DNA from: DASQPR01 sp963727415
GTDB lineage: Bacteria > Actinomycetota > Actinomycetes > Mycobacteriales > Micromonosporaceae
Reading direction: 5' to 3'
Assembly: GCA_963727415.1 (NCBI GenBank)
Contig: CAVSGF010000008.1
Span: 220,550 to 284,549 of the forward strand
Length of the DNA: 64,000 nt
A program made the position numbers and the translations under genes. Position 1 is the stretch's first letter. Every line of letters starts with the position of its first letter. The notes under the pieces were generated by a model, which ran no database searches, was not told where the DNA came from, and was given only the letters and a program-made list of their open reading frames with translations. Positions 1 to 8,790 of the stretch are shown piece by piece.

Positions 1-455
1 TACCGCCCGGCGAAGCCGTCGAACCGCGCGGGCAGGTCACCTATCAGAACCGCGATCGACACCGCCAGCGTCACCAGCACGACCGCGTATCCCAGGATGA
101 GGCCGCCCATTGCCAGCCCGCGAGCACGCTGCCCGTCACCGCCGGGCCGGGCCCGCCTCAGCGCGAGATGTCCACTGGCCACCGCGGCCAGCGACAGGAT
201 GCCGTAGGTCCACCAAGCCGACACCAGCCCGGCGATGCCCAACGCCAGCGACGCCCGTGCCAGGCCGGAGCCAGTCGTTGCGCGGTCGCCCGCCGGATCG
301 GTGCTCTCCGCATCCCCCGCTGATTGCGGGTCCGCCTCGCCTGGCCAGGCGTGTGTCCAGGATTCCGACGGCGGTTGCGGGTACGGCGGAGGATAGGGGG
401 AGCCCGGCGCGTAGCGCTCCCGATCGGGCGGCAAGGGCTGCGTCGGTTCGTTCAT
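1..455 (-). CDS. DUF4190-like membrane protein, C-terminus cut by window edge
   Basis: Reads off the left edge, so only about 151 residues are visible and no stop codon is seen. The first ~70 residues are hydrophilic and rich in Pro, Tyr and Glu. Two hydrophobic segments follow (about residues 72-97 and 112-140) separated by a basic loop with Gly-His-Ala-Leu-Arg. This layout (proline-rich tail, then GLV...GH.AL...GLILGY) matches actinobacterial DUF4190-type membrane proteins of unknown function. The ATG lies 6 nt after a TACGGT -10 box, so the transcript is probably leaderless. The gene is divergent from the DivIVA-like gene across a 448 bp gap. The family call rests on pattern memory; the reading frame itself is clean with high GC3. 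Confidence 0.7.
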   Translation of the reverse strand, partial: MNEPTQPLPPDRERYAPGSPYPPPYPQPPSESWTHAWPGEADPQSAGDAESTDPAGDRATTGSGLARASLALGIAGLVSAWWTYGILSLAAVASGHLALRRARPGGDGQRARGLAMGGLILGYAVVLVTLAVSIAVLIGDLPARFDGFAGR

Positions 456-903
456 CGCCCGACCGTAACGGCGGCCGCGTCGGGGCGCGACCCCGTCAAT
501 CGGTCGATACGGCCTCGCAACGGTCACTGATCCGGCTCCATACGTAGGGTTCCGTATGCATACCGGTTCCGGGTCGCGTGTGCTCGGTGGCGGGATCCTC
601 GCGGCCCGATGCCGTACCCTGCTGATCCTCGTCACCCGCTGATCCTCCTCGCGGGCGGTGCCCGGCTGCGCGCCCGGTTCGCTCCGGTTGCCGGGATTCG
701 TACCATGACGCAGGCGGCGAACCTCCGCCGCCAACCCCGTCTGGCCCGGCGCTTGGACCGCTCGCCGTGATCCGTTCCAGGATGCCCCGCGCTAACTTGC
801 CTGAACGCCCGAGGCCACCGGAGCACCGATCCTCGGTAACATGCCCTGCGGCGCGCCGGGTTCGCCGGCATCCGCGCACGCACGATGTCTGGAGGTTGGG
901 CGC
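456..903. other. 448 bp divergent intergenic region
   Basis: Separates the DUF4190-like gene (minus) from the DivIVA-like gene (plus). It holds the leaderless promoter of the former and, at its right end, a GGAGG Shine-Dalgarno about 9 nt before the ATG at 904. Reading frames inside it are arginine-rich and lack coding-type third positions. A short direct repeat (cgctgatcctc) occurs near 620-650. No gene is supported. Confidence 0.4.
462..467 (-). promoter_or_regulatory. TACGGT -10 box, leaderless promoter of the DUF4190-like gene
   Basis: The hexamer fits TANNNT and ends 6 nt before the ATG at 455, placing the expected transcription start on or beside the start codon. No Shine-Dalgarno sequence lies between them and no good -35 is visible. 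Confidence 0.55.
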
Positions 904-2482
904 ATGTCCCAGGGCGATGAACAGTACGGATCGCATGAGGAGATGTCCTCGATACCCACCTTCGAGACGGCTCTGCGCGGTTATGACAAGCGGCAGGTCG
1001 ACCACTATGTGTCCCAGGCAGCCGGTGAGATCCACGCACTCGCTACCGATCGGGACCGTGCGTTCGGCCAGCTGCAGAGCCTGACCGCGCACCTCCAGCA
1101 ACTCCAGGCTGAGCTGAATGAGCTAAGGCAGCGCCCGGCACAGGTCGACCGGGCCTCGTTCCGCCATCTCGGGCCGATGGTGGATCAGATCATCGAGATG
1201 TCGGAGAAGCAGGCGGCGGCGATCGTCAGCGGGGCGGCGCAGACCGTGGCGGAGCGGCAGTCCGAGGCAGACCAGATGCTCGCCGCCACGCGCGAGGAGG
1301 CCGAGAAGATCCGGGCCGAGAACGAAGCCGCGCGGGAGCGGGGCGTCGAGCAGGTCGAGGCGGCCCGGGCCGAGGCGGAGTCGCTGGTGGAGGCGGCACG
1401 ATCGCAGTCACAGCAGGAGATCGAGGCGGCACGGACAAAGTTCCAGCAGGACGCGGCGCAGTGGAAGGCGGCGGTCGATAAGGAGATCGCCGAGCGCCGG
1501 ACCGCCGCCGACCAGAAGAACGCGACGCTTCACGCCGAGGCTCAGCAATACGCGGCCGATCTGCGGCGCCGGGCCAGCGAGCAGGCGGCGTCACATCAGC
1601 AGCAGCTGACCGTGGTCCAGCAGGAGATCCAGACCCGGCAGCAGGCGCTGGCACAACTTCAGTCGGACCTTTCCAGCGCTCAGGAGCAACTCGCCGACGC
1701 CCGCCAGCAGGGTGCCGCCGCCAAGGCGGAAGTGTCCCGGCTGGAGACGCGGCTTACCGAGGTCCACGAGGAGCTGACCGCCGAGCTGACACGACTGGAG
1801 GAAGCCCGCAAGGCAGCCGACTCGGCTGAGCGGCATGCCAAGGACACCCGCGCGCGGGTGCAGCGGGAAGCCAAGCGGGTGGCCGATCTGGCCGCGGCCG
1901 CGGTGATGGCGGCTGCCGCTCACACCGCCGATACCGGCGAGTACCGCATGGTGCCCGGTGCGCGCCGACCGGCCGCGGAACGGCGATGCCGGCGGGCATG
2001 CGGCCGAACGGAGGCGAGTCGCATGAGCAGGAGGCGAGCCCGGAGCAGGCGGCAGACCAGGCCGAGGGTGACCGCCCGGAGCAGGCGGCCGCGAGCACCC
2101 CGACCCGGAGCACGCGGGTCGCGAGCATCGGACAGGAGCACGCGGACCGCGAGACCGGATCAGGAGACGCGGACTGGGACCACAGAGGGACACGCCGCGC
2201 CAGGAGCGGATGGAGCCCCAGCAGGAGCGAGCGGAGCGCGCCGCGCGCGAGCGGGCGGCGCAAATTGAGGCGATGCGGGTCGCACGGGCCTCGCACGCGG
2301 CCCGACTCGCATCGGGCGAGCAGCGGCCAGGCCAACATGGGCCGGACATGCCGACAACCGGGACCGGGCACGCAACAGGCTTGCAGGACATCCGTGACCA
2401 CGACAGCCGGCACCGCGACGGCGGCGTGCCGATGCAGCGGCGCGAGCCGGACGCAGAGCGGGTCGCGGTTGACGCCGACTGA
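904..2482 (+). CDS. DivIVA-like coiled-coil protein (two frameshifts in the tail)
   Basis: The N-terminus (about residues 15-40) carries the DivIVA/Wag31-type membrane-targeting pattern, with F-x-x-ALRGYD-x-x-QVD. A very long Ala/Glu/Gln/Arg-rich coiled coil follows to about residue 345. By family knowledge such proteins bind curved membrane and organise polar growth or cell shape; the exact paralogue is not determinable. The ATG at 904 follows a GGAGG site. The downstream frame is lost twice. Near 1950-1985 the frame becomes arginine-rich, and a second frame with repeated EQEA/PEQAA blocks and high GC3 takes over. Near 2180-2200 a third frame (starting around METPQQERAERAA-like sequence at 2210) takes over and ends at TGA 2480-2482. 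Both shifts lie in repetitive GAGCAGGCG-type DNA, so consensus indels are likely. A natural tail truncation is the alternative. Confidence 0.72.
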
Positions 2483-2833
2483 CGCCGGCCCGGCCCTTAA
2501 ACAAGCACGGCCCGGTTTAAGCAAGCAGGCTCGGTGCCGCCGCAGCGTCAGTGACTGGAAACGGAGCCGCTGAGCGCTCCGCGCGGAGGCAGGTCGAAGC
2601 TCGACCTGGAGCGCACTATGGCCGCATCGGACGGAAGTGAAGACCGGCGCTGGTGATCTGCTGCCGCTTGATGGCGTCCTCCGGAGGTCCGCCGGCCCGA
2701 CCCTTCGGAATGTAGAGGCCGGCGGGCGTGAGCACGCGCGCGGTGCGTCATGGCCGCTGGCAGTCGAGCGTGGGCACGGAGCCAGGTTGAGGTGCGACCA
2801 CGTTTCGGCGCCGGAGAGGGGAGACAGGCGGCG
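2483..2833. other. 351 bp intergenic stretch, no gene seen
   Basis: After the DivIVA-like stop there is a short direct repeat around 2488-2530 (two copies of an aagcacggcccgg-like motif). After that no frame has coding-like third positions on either strand. Confidence 0.3.
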
Positions 2834-3303
2834 ATGCCTAGCCCAGACGCGAGATCGACGAAGCCAGGATTGCGCAGCGCATCGCAGGACGATATCGGCG
2901 CAGTCGGGGCCAAGGACCTCGAACGGCTTCAGGCAAGCTTTACGCGGCCGACGTGGTGTCCTTCGACGTCGAGCCACCGCTACAGCACGTAGGGATCGAT
3001 GCGAAGGCAAAGAACTGGGCCAGGGTGTTCACGATATTTCAGGAAGTGAGCTATGAGGTTCGCGACCTGGCACTCACCGTGGGCGACAATGTGGCGTTCG
3101 GGCATTGCTTCGGTCGGCTCAGCGGCACGCTCCATGACGGGACGGCGACGAACGGCATGTGGGTCCGGGGCACGTTCTGCTTCCAGAAGATCAACGGAAG
3201 CTGGCTGATCGTGCATGACCAGGTCTCCGTACCGTTCGATGTGGCCAGCGGCAAGGCGTTACCGACCTCGAACCCTGACCGGTCACTGCCGAGTGGACGC
3301 TGA
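2834..3303 (+). CDS. SnoaL-like / NTF2-fold protein, frameshifted near the N-terminus
   Basis: The C-terminal ~110 residues form a clean frame with the typical SnoaL/ketosteroid-isomerase-like run: a YAADVVSFD start, VG-x-DA, a central -V-x-VGDNVAFGH strand and a final WLIVHDQVSVPFD strand. The N-terminal helix (AKDLERLQASF) lies in another frame and joins it near 2935-2942, where one base appears to be lost. A further small disturbance may exist near 2875. The ATG at 2834 is the most plausible start but weakly supported. Such proteins bind small hydrophobic ligands or act as polyketide cyclases or isomerases; the substrate cannot be inferred. It is convergent with the LLM gene. Confidence 0.6.
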
Positions 3304-3471
3304 GGGCTGGCTACCGTTCATGATCACAGCCGTCAGCGTCCACTCGTCGGCCTGCGGCATCGGCGCCGCGCAGGATGTCCGGCGCCGTCACCAAAGGCCC
3401 GGCGCCGTCGCAAAGGCGCGGCACCGCCCCGAAGATCAGCGCCGATCCCACGGTTAGGGTGATTCCCGCGG

Positions 3472-4461
3472 TCAGGACAGTGCCGGGATCACCTTCGAGG
3501 CGAACATGTCGATGCTGCCCCGGTCGTACGCCGCGTCGACGAAGTACGCGATCGCGTACGTCATCCCGAGGTCCTGCAGCTCGGCCAGCTTCTCGATGAT
3601 CTGCTCCGGGGTGCCGACCAGCGGTCCGGATGCCAGGTTGCCGATGGTGCTGTCCAGCCGCTCGGCCGGCAGGTAAGGCCGCAGGTGCGCTCGCGTCCAG
3701 TCCAGCTTGTCCGCGACGTCCTTCTCGGTCTCGCCGATGATCACGTTGAAGTTGCGCGGACCGCGTGATCGCGTCGAAGTCGGTGCCGACGTCCTTGCAG
3801 TGCTGCGCCAGGATCTCGGACTTGCGGACGAACACCTCCGGGAGTGGCGTCGAAGTTGGTGTACTGGGCGTACTTGGCCGCGGTGCGCAGCGTCTTCCGC
3901 TCGCCGCCGCCGGCCACCCACAGCGGGATGCCGCCCTCTTGCAGCGGCAGTGGCCGGCCGATGGCCCCGTCGACCTGGTAGTGCTTGCCGTGCAAGGTCG
4001 CGGTCCCGGTGGTCCAGAGCTGGGACATGATCTGCACGCCCTCGTCGAGCATGCGCGAGCCGGTCACCCGCGGACGGGAACCCGTAGCCGTACGCGCGCC
4101 ACTCGTGCTCGTACCAGCCCCCGCCGATGCCCATCTCGACCCGGCCGCCGGACACCACGTCGATGGTCGCGGCCACCTTCGCCAGGTAGGCCGGGTTCCG
4201 GTACCCCATGCATGTGCACATCTGCCCGAGGCGTACCCGGGACGTGGCCGCCGCGAAGGCGGCCATCATCGTCCAAGCTTCGTAGGTCACCTCGTCGGTC
4301 GGAACCGGTACGGTGTGAAAGTGGTCGTAGACCCAGATCGACTCGAACGGACCCTGATCAGCCGCGACGGCCAGGTCGCGCATGACGGTCCAGTGGTCGG
4401 TAATCGGGATGCCGGCCAGGTCGAGGCGCCATCCCTGCGGAACGAAGACTCCAAATCGCAT
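3472..4461 (-). CDS. LLM-class (F420-dependent type) oxidoreductase, three frameshifts
   Basis: Luciferase-like TIM-barrel family. The N-terminus MRFGVFVPQGW, the YDHFHTVP block and the C-terminal GTPEQIIEKL segment are diagnostic. Between roughly 4070 and 3760 the coding frame passes through two other frames. One contains LWVAGGGERKTLR and another EVFVRKSEILAQHC, before the original frame returns. These compensating shifts, with no in-frame stops, point to three consensus indels rather than decay. The start is placed at the second ATG (4461) because a TAGGAT -10 box at 4474-4469 ends 7 nt upstream. The first ATG (4470) overlaps that box. Family members reduce or oxidise substrates with F420 or FMN. 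It is divergent from a PPOX-class F420 protein, which favours F420. Confidence 0.78.
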   Translation of the reverse strand: MRFGVFVPQGWRLDLAGIPITDHWTVMRDLAVAADQGPFESIWVYDHFHTVPVPTDEVTYEAWTMMAAFAAATSRVRLGQMCTCMGYRNPAYLAKVAATIDVVSGGRVEMGIGGGWYEHEWRAYGYGFPSAGDRLAHARRGRADHVPALDHRDRDLARQALPGRRGHRPATAAARGRHPAVGGRRRRAEDAAHRGQVRPVHQLRRHSRRCSSASPRSWRSTARTSAPTSTRSRGPRNFNVIIGETEKDVADKLDWTRAHLRPYLPAERLDSTIGNLASGPLVGTPEQIIEKLAELQDLGMTYAIAYFVDAAYDRGSIDMFASKVIPALS

Positions 4462-4468
4462 GGTTACC

Positions 4469-4474
4469 ATCCTA
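4469..4474 (-). promoter_or_regulatory. TAGGAT -10 box, leaderless promoter of the LLM gene
   Basis: Ends 7 nt before the ATG at 4461 and overlaps the alternative ATG at 4470. It therefore argues for the shorter protein. Confidence 0.5.
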
Positions 4475-4533
4475 TTGAGGCCGGCCGGGCCGGGTCACCG
4501 GTGCACGTGCCGCCCCCGATATCGTCGTCTAGT

Positions 4534-5022
4534 ATGCGGATGAACGCTCAGCAGGCGCGCGACCGGTTTGCCGCGGCGCGGGTAGCCAGGCTGGCGACCG
4601 CCGACCGATCGGCGCGCCCGCACCTGGTACCCATCGTGTTCGCGCTCGTCGGCGACGAGCTCTACTTCGCCGTCGACGGCAAGCCCAAGACGACGGCGAA
4701 GCTGCGCCGGCTTGACAACATCCGCCGGAATCCGGCCGTGTCAGTGCTTGTCGACCATTACTCGGACGACTGGAACGAGCTCTGGTGGGCGCGCGCCGAC
4801 GGGACGGCGACCATCATCGACCTGATCCCGAACGCGACCGCGCCGACCGCTTCCGGTCTCGGCCTGTCCGCCATCGCGCTGGCCGAGCTGGCCCGGCGGT
4901 ACCCGCGATATCGCAGCGTGCCGGAAGACGCGGCGGACGCTCCGGCACCAGGGCCGTTCATTTCCGGGCCGCTGGTCCGGATCGGGGCAATCCGGTGGTC
5001 CGGATGGTCGGCCCGTGGCTAG
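4534..5022 (+). CDS. PPOX-class F420-dependent oxidoreductase (TIGR03668-like)
   Basis: A 162-residue split-beta-barrel protein. The motifs ARDRFAAARVARLAT near the N-terminus, PHLVPIVFAL, then KTTAKLRRLDNIRRNPAVSVLVDHY, and the closing strand with W-x-WWARADG match the TIGR03668 subgroup of pyridoxamine-oxidase-like proteins that use coenzyme F420. ATG codons at 4534 and 4540 are both possible; no strong Shine-Dalgarno distinguishes them. The downstream spermidine-synthase-like gene starts inside its last codons (8 bp overlap), so the two are probably co-transcribed. The substrate is unknown. The neighbouring divergent LLM gene is also of an F420-using class. Confidence 0.82.
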   Translation: MRMNAQQARDRFAAARVARLATADRSARPHLVPIVFALVGDELYFAVDGKPKTTAKLRRLDNIRRNPAVSVLVDHYSDDWNELWWARADGTATIIDLIPNATAPTASGLGLSAIALAELARRYPRYRSVPEDAADAPAPGPFISGPLVRIGAIRWSGWSARG

Positions 5023-5870
5023 GGTGCGCGGGCCCGTCGGGGTCGTGACCGAGGTCGACTTCGGTATCGCGGAACTGCGCGGTGACTCGGATCGTCCGGG
5101 CGGGTGGACGCTGCTGCTTGACGGTTACCCCCAGTCGTACGTAGATCTCGGCGATCCGGCCCGCCTGGAGTTCGAGTACACCCGGCGTCTGGCAGCGGTA
5201 CTCGACGCCATGGCGCCGCCGGGTGAGCCGATCGTCGCGCTCCACCTCGGCGGTGGCGGGCTGACGCTGCCGCGCTATGTCGCCGCTACCCGGCCGAAGT
5301 CCACGCAGCGCGTGGTCGAGCGCGATGCCCGACTGATCGAGCTAATCCGCCGGGAGCTGCCACTGCCACGCCACGTCGACCTGCGAGTACGCTCTGCCGA
5401 CGCGCGCGAGGTGGTCGAATGCCTCCGCAGCCGGGCGCTTCGACGTGGTGATCGGCGACGTGTTCGGCGGCGCCCGGGTGCCCCGGCACGTCACCACCGT
5501 CGAATTCGCCCGCTCGGTCCGACGCGTTCTCCGGCCGGACGGACTGTACGCGGTGAACATCTCCGACGGTGGCCGGCTCGGATTCGCCCGGGGTCAGGTC
5601 GCCACGTTGCGTGCGGAGTTTGGTGGGGTGTGCCTGATGGCCGAGCCCGGCGTGCTGCGAGGCCGGCGGTTCGGCAACCTGATCCTGGTGGCGGCCGCGG
5701 TCGAGGGCCGGATCCCGATAAGCGAGCTGGCCGCCACGGCCGCCCGCGATATGTTCCCGGCCCGGCTAGTGGTCGGCGAGGATCTGAACCGGTTTGTCGC
5801 CGGTGCGCGCCCGGTCACCGACGCGGCCGCGGTCGACTCTCCGGTACCACCGCCAGACCTGTTCCGCTGA
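5015..5870 (+). CDS. Spermidine-synthase-like methyltransferase-fold protein, one frameshift
   Basis: Residues ~60-110 hold the Rossmann glycine motif (LHLGGGGLTLPRY) and the acidic ribose-binding strand (VVERDARLIELIR) of spermidine-synthase-like proteins. Near 5415-5425 the frame shifts. The following frame supplies FDVVIGDVFGG, then HVTTVEFAR and a C-terminal region ending at TGA 5868-5870. Together they make a protein of about 285 residues, normal for this group. Actinobacterial members are often annotated as fused or orphan spermidine-synthase-like proteins; true aminopropyltransferase activity is not established by these motifs. The GTG start overlaps the upstream F420 gene. One missing or extra base in GC-rich sequence explains the break best. 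Confidence 0.75.
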
Positions 5871-6301
5871 CCGCGCTGCGCCGGCGGGCCCGGGCGGCCG
5901 ACACGGTTGACGGGGCTAACGGCGAGGCTGCTTGCCGGCCGGTCGCTGGGCTGGCGGGGATGCGGTGCCGCCGCGGCGAGCGCGGTACTGCTGGCGATCC
6001 GTTCAGCGTGCGGGATAGCGCCGCGCAGCGTCTCTTGTTTGCGGAGCAACCGGGTGAGGAAGAACAGCGCGCCGCCGACGACCGCCATGTCGTCCAAGTA
6101 GATCGGGTCGGGCAGGAGGTCGATCGGGAAGATCAGATATGCGAGCGCACCCCAGAAGGCGAGCTTCCCGCTGGCGCCGAGCTGATTCAGGGATCGTTTG
6201 ATCGCCACCAGCCGGAACGTCATGCGGAGCGCGAAGAACAGGGTTACCGCACCGACAACCAGCACCGCGATGCCGAGCAGGATCCATGCGTCGCGTGACA
6301 A
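5594..6301 (-). CDS. DUF1232 (YkvA-like) membrane protein; 3' end uncertain
   Basis: A TTG start at 6301 is preceded by a good GGAGGG Shine-Dalgarno 4 nt away. The first ~95 residues have an N-terminal membrane helix and the DUF1232 core: FWGALAYLIFPIDLLPD followed by IYLDDMAVVGGALFFL. The open frame continues to 5594, but residues after ~105 lie antisense to the conserved C-terminus of the spermidine-synthase-like gene. They have the composition of a shadow frame (Arg, Pro, Ser and Thr rich). The real protein therefore probably ends near 5980-6005, where another minus frame has a stop at 6003, and one base may be missing. Function of DUF1232 proteins is unknown. Confidence 0.6.
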   Translation of the reverse strand: MSRDAWILLGIAVLVVGAVTLFFALRMTFRLVAIKRSLNQLGASGKLAFWGALAYLIFPIDLLPDPIYLDDMAVVGGALFFLTRLLRKQETLRGAIPHAERIASSTALAAAAPHPRQPSDRPASSLAVSPVNRVGRPGPPAQRGQRNRSGGGTGESTAAASVTGRAPATNRFRSSPTTSRAGNISRAAVAASSLIGIRPSTAAATRIRLPNRRPRSTPGSAIRHTPPNSARNVAT

Positions 6302-6720
6302 TGTCCCTCCAGGTCTCGTCCGGACGTCGGTTGCCGTGACGGTACCCGCTCGGAGCCGATCGCCAAACCGGCCACGCGGGCACGCGTGTGGCCTGGCCGG
6401 ACCGGCATCCGGTACGCCGATCCCGAGTTCGATCTGACGGCGCTCGACGGCATCGCCGGTCGCCTGGTCGAGGCCGGGTGCTCGGTGGTTCGATCCGGAG
6501 CACCCGGGCAGGCGCCGCGATCAACCTGCTGTGGGCCGGCATCGCCCCGCCGGCCCGAAGGCGGGGCCGGTGCTCGATCCGGGACAGGCGCTCGATCCGG
6601 CTTCCGGCCGTGCGCCGAGTCCCACAGCCGCCGCGCCGTCACCGGACGAGTGCATGAGCCCTGCCGGTGGCCGGCAGGGCGGGGTGTGACACGGCGGGCC
6701 GATCCCGGTTGGATGGGGCC
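6302..6720. other. 419 bp gap with a possible gene remnant and a hairpin
   Basis: On the plus strand about 6386-6490 has strongly coding-like third positions and would encode a segment such as GIRYADPEFDLTALDGIAG. It has no recognised start, and the frame degenerates afterwards. A perfect 9 bp stem (CGGGTGCTC, 6475-6483, with GAGCACCCG, 6498-6506) with a 14 nt loop lies inside it. The loop contains a ggttcgatcc stretch resembling a tRNA T-loop, but no tRNA fold exists around it. I cannot assign a function. Confidence 0.3.
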
Positions 6721-7416
6721 ATGTTCGATCTCTGGCAACGCCAGCCCGCCCCTCCGCACGAACTCGTCCTGATCACGGGAGTGGTCGCACTCGCCGTCGT
6801 CGCGTACCGGCCAGCCTGGCGCCTGGCCCGGATCGCCATCACGATCGCCCACGAAGGCGGCCACGCTCTTATCGCGGTGCTGTCGGGACGGCGGTTGCAG
6901 GCGATCCAGTTGCGATTCGACACCTCCGGGCTGACCCTCACCAAGGGCAGACCACGCGGACTTGGCATGTTCGCGACGCTGCTCATCGGGTACATCGCGC
7001 CGTCATTGCTCGGCATCGGCGGCGCGATAACCCTCGCCGGCCATCGCATCAAGCTGACCTTGTGGATCACACTCGCGCTGCTGTTCCTCATGCTGATCAT
7101 GATTCGGAACTTCTACGGGCTGGTCGCCATCCTCATCACCGGCGGCGTCGTGTTCGCCATCACCTGGTACGCGTCGGCGCAGGTGCAGGCCGCGTTCGCG
7201 TACACCGGAATCTGGTTCCTGCTGGTCGGCGGCGTCCGGCCGGTGTTCGAGCTGGGTGCCCAGCGGAGGCGGGGGAGGGCCCGGGACTCGGACGCGGACC
7301 AGCTTGCCGGGCTAACCCACGTACCGGGCGGCTTCTGGGTGTTCCTGTACGCCGTGCTGACCTTGGCCGCTCTCGGTACTGGGGCGTACCTGCTGGGCGT
7401 TCCCGGTGCCGCGTAG
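6721..7416 (+). CDS. M50B-like membrane metallopeptidase
   Basis: A 231-residue integral membrane protein. A HEGGH zinc motif (HExxH type) lies at about residues 45-49, immediately after the first hydrophobic stretch. Further predicted membrane helices run through ~80-110, 115-140, 150-185 and 210-228. This is the organisation of actinobacterial peptidase M50B-like proteins (site-2-protease relatives). The usual second metal-binding LDG/NPDG motif is not obvious, so activity is inferred from family only. The upstream sequence has TTGGAT 6 nt before the ATG, one base off the TANNNT leaderless pattern seen elsewhere in the window. A 16 bp tandem array follows the stop. Confidence 0.78.
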   Translation: MFDLWQRQPAPPHELVLITGVVALAVVAYRPAWRLARIAITIAHEGGHALIAVLSGRRLQAIQLRFDTSGLTLTKGRPRGLGMFATLLIGYIAPSLLGIGGAITLAGHRIKLTLWITLALLFLMLIMIRNFYGLVAILITGGVVFAITWYASAQVQAAFAYTGIWFLLVGGVRPVFELGAQRRRGRARDSDADQLAGLTHVPGGFWVFLYAVLTLAALGTGAYLLGVPGAA

Positions 7417-7431
7417 TCCGCTGTCACTTTA

Positions 7432-7495
7432 GGAGCGGCCAAGCTCGGGAGCAGCCAACCTCAGGAGCAGCCAACCTCAGGAGCAGCCAACCTCG
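7432..7495. repeat. 16 bp tandem array, four copies
   Basis: Four head-to-tail copies of a 16 bp unit (consensus ggagcagccaacctca), the first diverged. The array fills most of the gap between the M50B-like gene and ppgK. There are no spacers, so it is not a CRISPR. Confidence 0.85.
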
Positions 7496-7582
7496 GGGCG
7501 GCCCCACCCTCCGGAGGCGTCCCGGCCCGGCGGCGCGGGCGCGCGGGCGCTGCGAGGCCGGGCCTGTGCAAAGCTGAGGCAC

Positions 7583-8332
7583 ATGGCGAGTGAACCAGTG
7601 ACAGTCGGGGTCGACATCGGAGGCTCCGGCATCAAGGGAGCCCCGGTCGACCTCAGCGCGGGCGAGCTGACAGCGGAACGGGTCCGCATCTCCACCCCGT
7701 CCCCGGCGACTCCGGACGCGGTCGCCGCCGTGGTGCGAGAGGTGATAGACGAGGTCGGCGTGCCCGGACCGATCGGGGTGGCGATGCCCTCGGTGGTGAT
7801 CGACGGCGTCACCCGCACGGCCGCGAACATCGACGAATCCTGGATCGGCGTGAACGCGGTCAACCTGCTGGTGCAGGCGACCGGCCGGGCCGTCACGGTG
7901 CTCAACGACGCCGACGCCGCCGGAGCCGCCGAGATGCGATACGGCGCCGGAGTCGGGCGTACCGGCACCGTGGTGGTGGTCACCCTCGGTACCGGCATCG
8001 GCAGCGCCGTGTTCGTCAAGGGCCACCTTGTGCCGAATACCGAACTCGGTCACATCCACCTTCATCATGGTGAGGCCGAGGACTGGGCGGCCGAGTCGGC
8101 CCGCGAGCGCGATGACCTGTCCTGGAAGGAGTACGCGGCCCGGCTGGAGGACTACCTCAACCTGTTGCACCGGCTGTTCTATCCGGAACTCATCATCGTC
8201 GGCGGTGGCATCAGCAAGAAGTCGGACAAGTACCTGCCCCTGATCGATGTGCCGACCGAGGTGGTTCCCGCCAAGATGCAGAACGAGGCCGGCATCATCG
8301 GAGCCGCCATGAGCGCGCCGCCGGTGGTTTGA
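7583..8332 (+). CDS. ppgK: Polyphosphate-dependent glucokinase (ROK family)
   Basis: A 249-residue cytoplasmic kinase that phosphorylates glucose at O6 using inorganic polyphosphate (and usually ATP), giving glucose 6-phosphate. The N-terminal phosphate motif VGVDIGGSGIKG (residues ~8-19) has the GGSG-x-KG form typical of polyphosphate glucokinases rather than plain ROK kinases. VTLGTGIGSAVF and the ELGH strand (about residues 136-155) complete the active site. A classic ROK zinc cluster is absent, as expected for PpgK. Length fits the family. A GAGG site lies about 5 nt before the ATG. It is probably co-oriented with the DUF1810 gene downstream (33 bp gap). Confidence 0.93.
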   Translation: MASEPVTVGVDIGGSGIKGAPVDLSAGELTAERVRISTPSPATPDAVAAVVREVIDEVGVPGPIGVAMPSVVIDGVTRTAANIDESWIGVNAVNLLVQATGRAVTVLNDADAAGAAEMRYGAGVGRTGTVVVVTLGTGIGSAVFVKGHLVPNTELGHIHLHHGEAEDWAAESARERDDLSWKEYAARLEDYLNLLHRLFYPELIIVGGGISKKSDKYLPLIDVPTEVVPAKMQNEAGIIGAAMSAPPVV

Positions 8333-8364
8333 CGAGGCGGCCCGTTCCATGGATGACTTGACAT

Positions 8365-8790
8365 ATGGATGACCCGTACGACCTTGCGCGGTTCGTCGCG
8401 GCGCAGAACATGGACGGCACGTTCGATCGGGCGGTCGCCGAACTCGAGGCTGGGGCGAAGGCCAGTCACTGGATGTGGTTCGTGTTCCCGCAGATTGCCG
8501 GGCTGGGCCGCAGTTCGATGTCGCAGCGGTACGCCATCTCGTCACTGGACGAGGCTCGGGCGTACCTGGAACATCCGGTCCTGCTGCCTCGCCTGCTGCG
8601 CATCTCGCGGATCGTGGCCGATGCCGCCGACCGTACGGTGGGGCAGATGTTCTCAGAGGTGGACGCCCTGAAGCTGCGCTCGTCGATGACGCTGTTCGAG
8701 CGCGCCGAGCCGGATGAGCCGGTATTCGGGCTGGTGCTGGACCGGAAGTTCGAAGGCATCCGGGACTCGGAGACGCTGCGCCGGCTGTAG
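8365..8790 (+). CDS. DUF1810 family protein
   Basis: A 141-residue soluble protein. It shows the complete DUF1810 pattern: DPYDLARFVAAQ at the start, WMWFVFPQIAGLG around residues 34-46, SMSQRYAISSLDEARAYL, then a C-terminal KFEGIRDSETL block. The function of DUF1810 is unknown. It follows ppgK by 32 bp on the same strand and may be co-transcribed. ATG codons at 8365 and 8369 compete; only the first is in frame. Confidence 0.88.
   Translation: MDDPYDLARFVAAQNMDGTFDRAVAELEAGAKASHWMWFVFPQIAGLGRSSMSQRYAISSLDEARAYLEHPVLLPRLLRISRIVADAADRTVGQMFSEVDALKLRSSMTLFERAEPDEPVFGLVLDRKFEGIRDSETLRRL

Noticed and set aside
1754..3010. 418-codon minus-strand frame opposite the DivIVA-like gene
   Set aside because: Mirror of GC-rich coiled-coil coding sequence; no domain, composition of an antisense shadow.
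5871..5990. Minus-strand extension of DUF1232 beyond residue ~105
   Set aside because: Overlaps the conserved spermidine-synthase-like C-terminus in antisense; kept only as an uncertain 3' end.
6475..6506. ggttcgatcc loop resembling a tRNA T-arm
   Set aside because: Only a local 9 bp hairpin; no acceptor, D or anticodon stems at tRNA distances.
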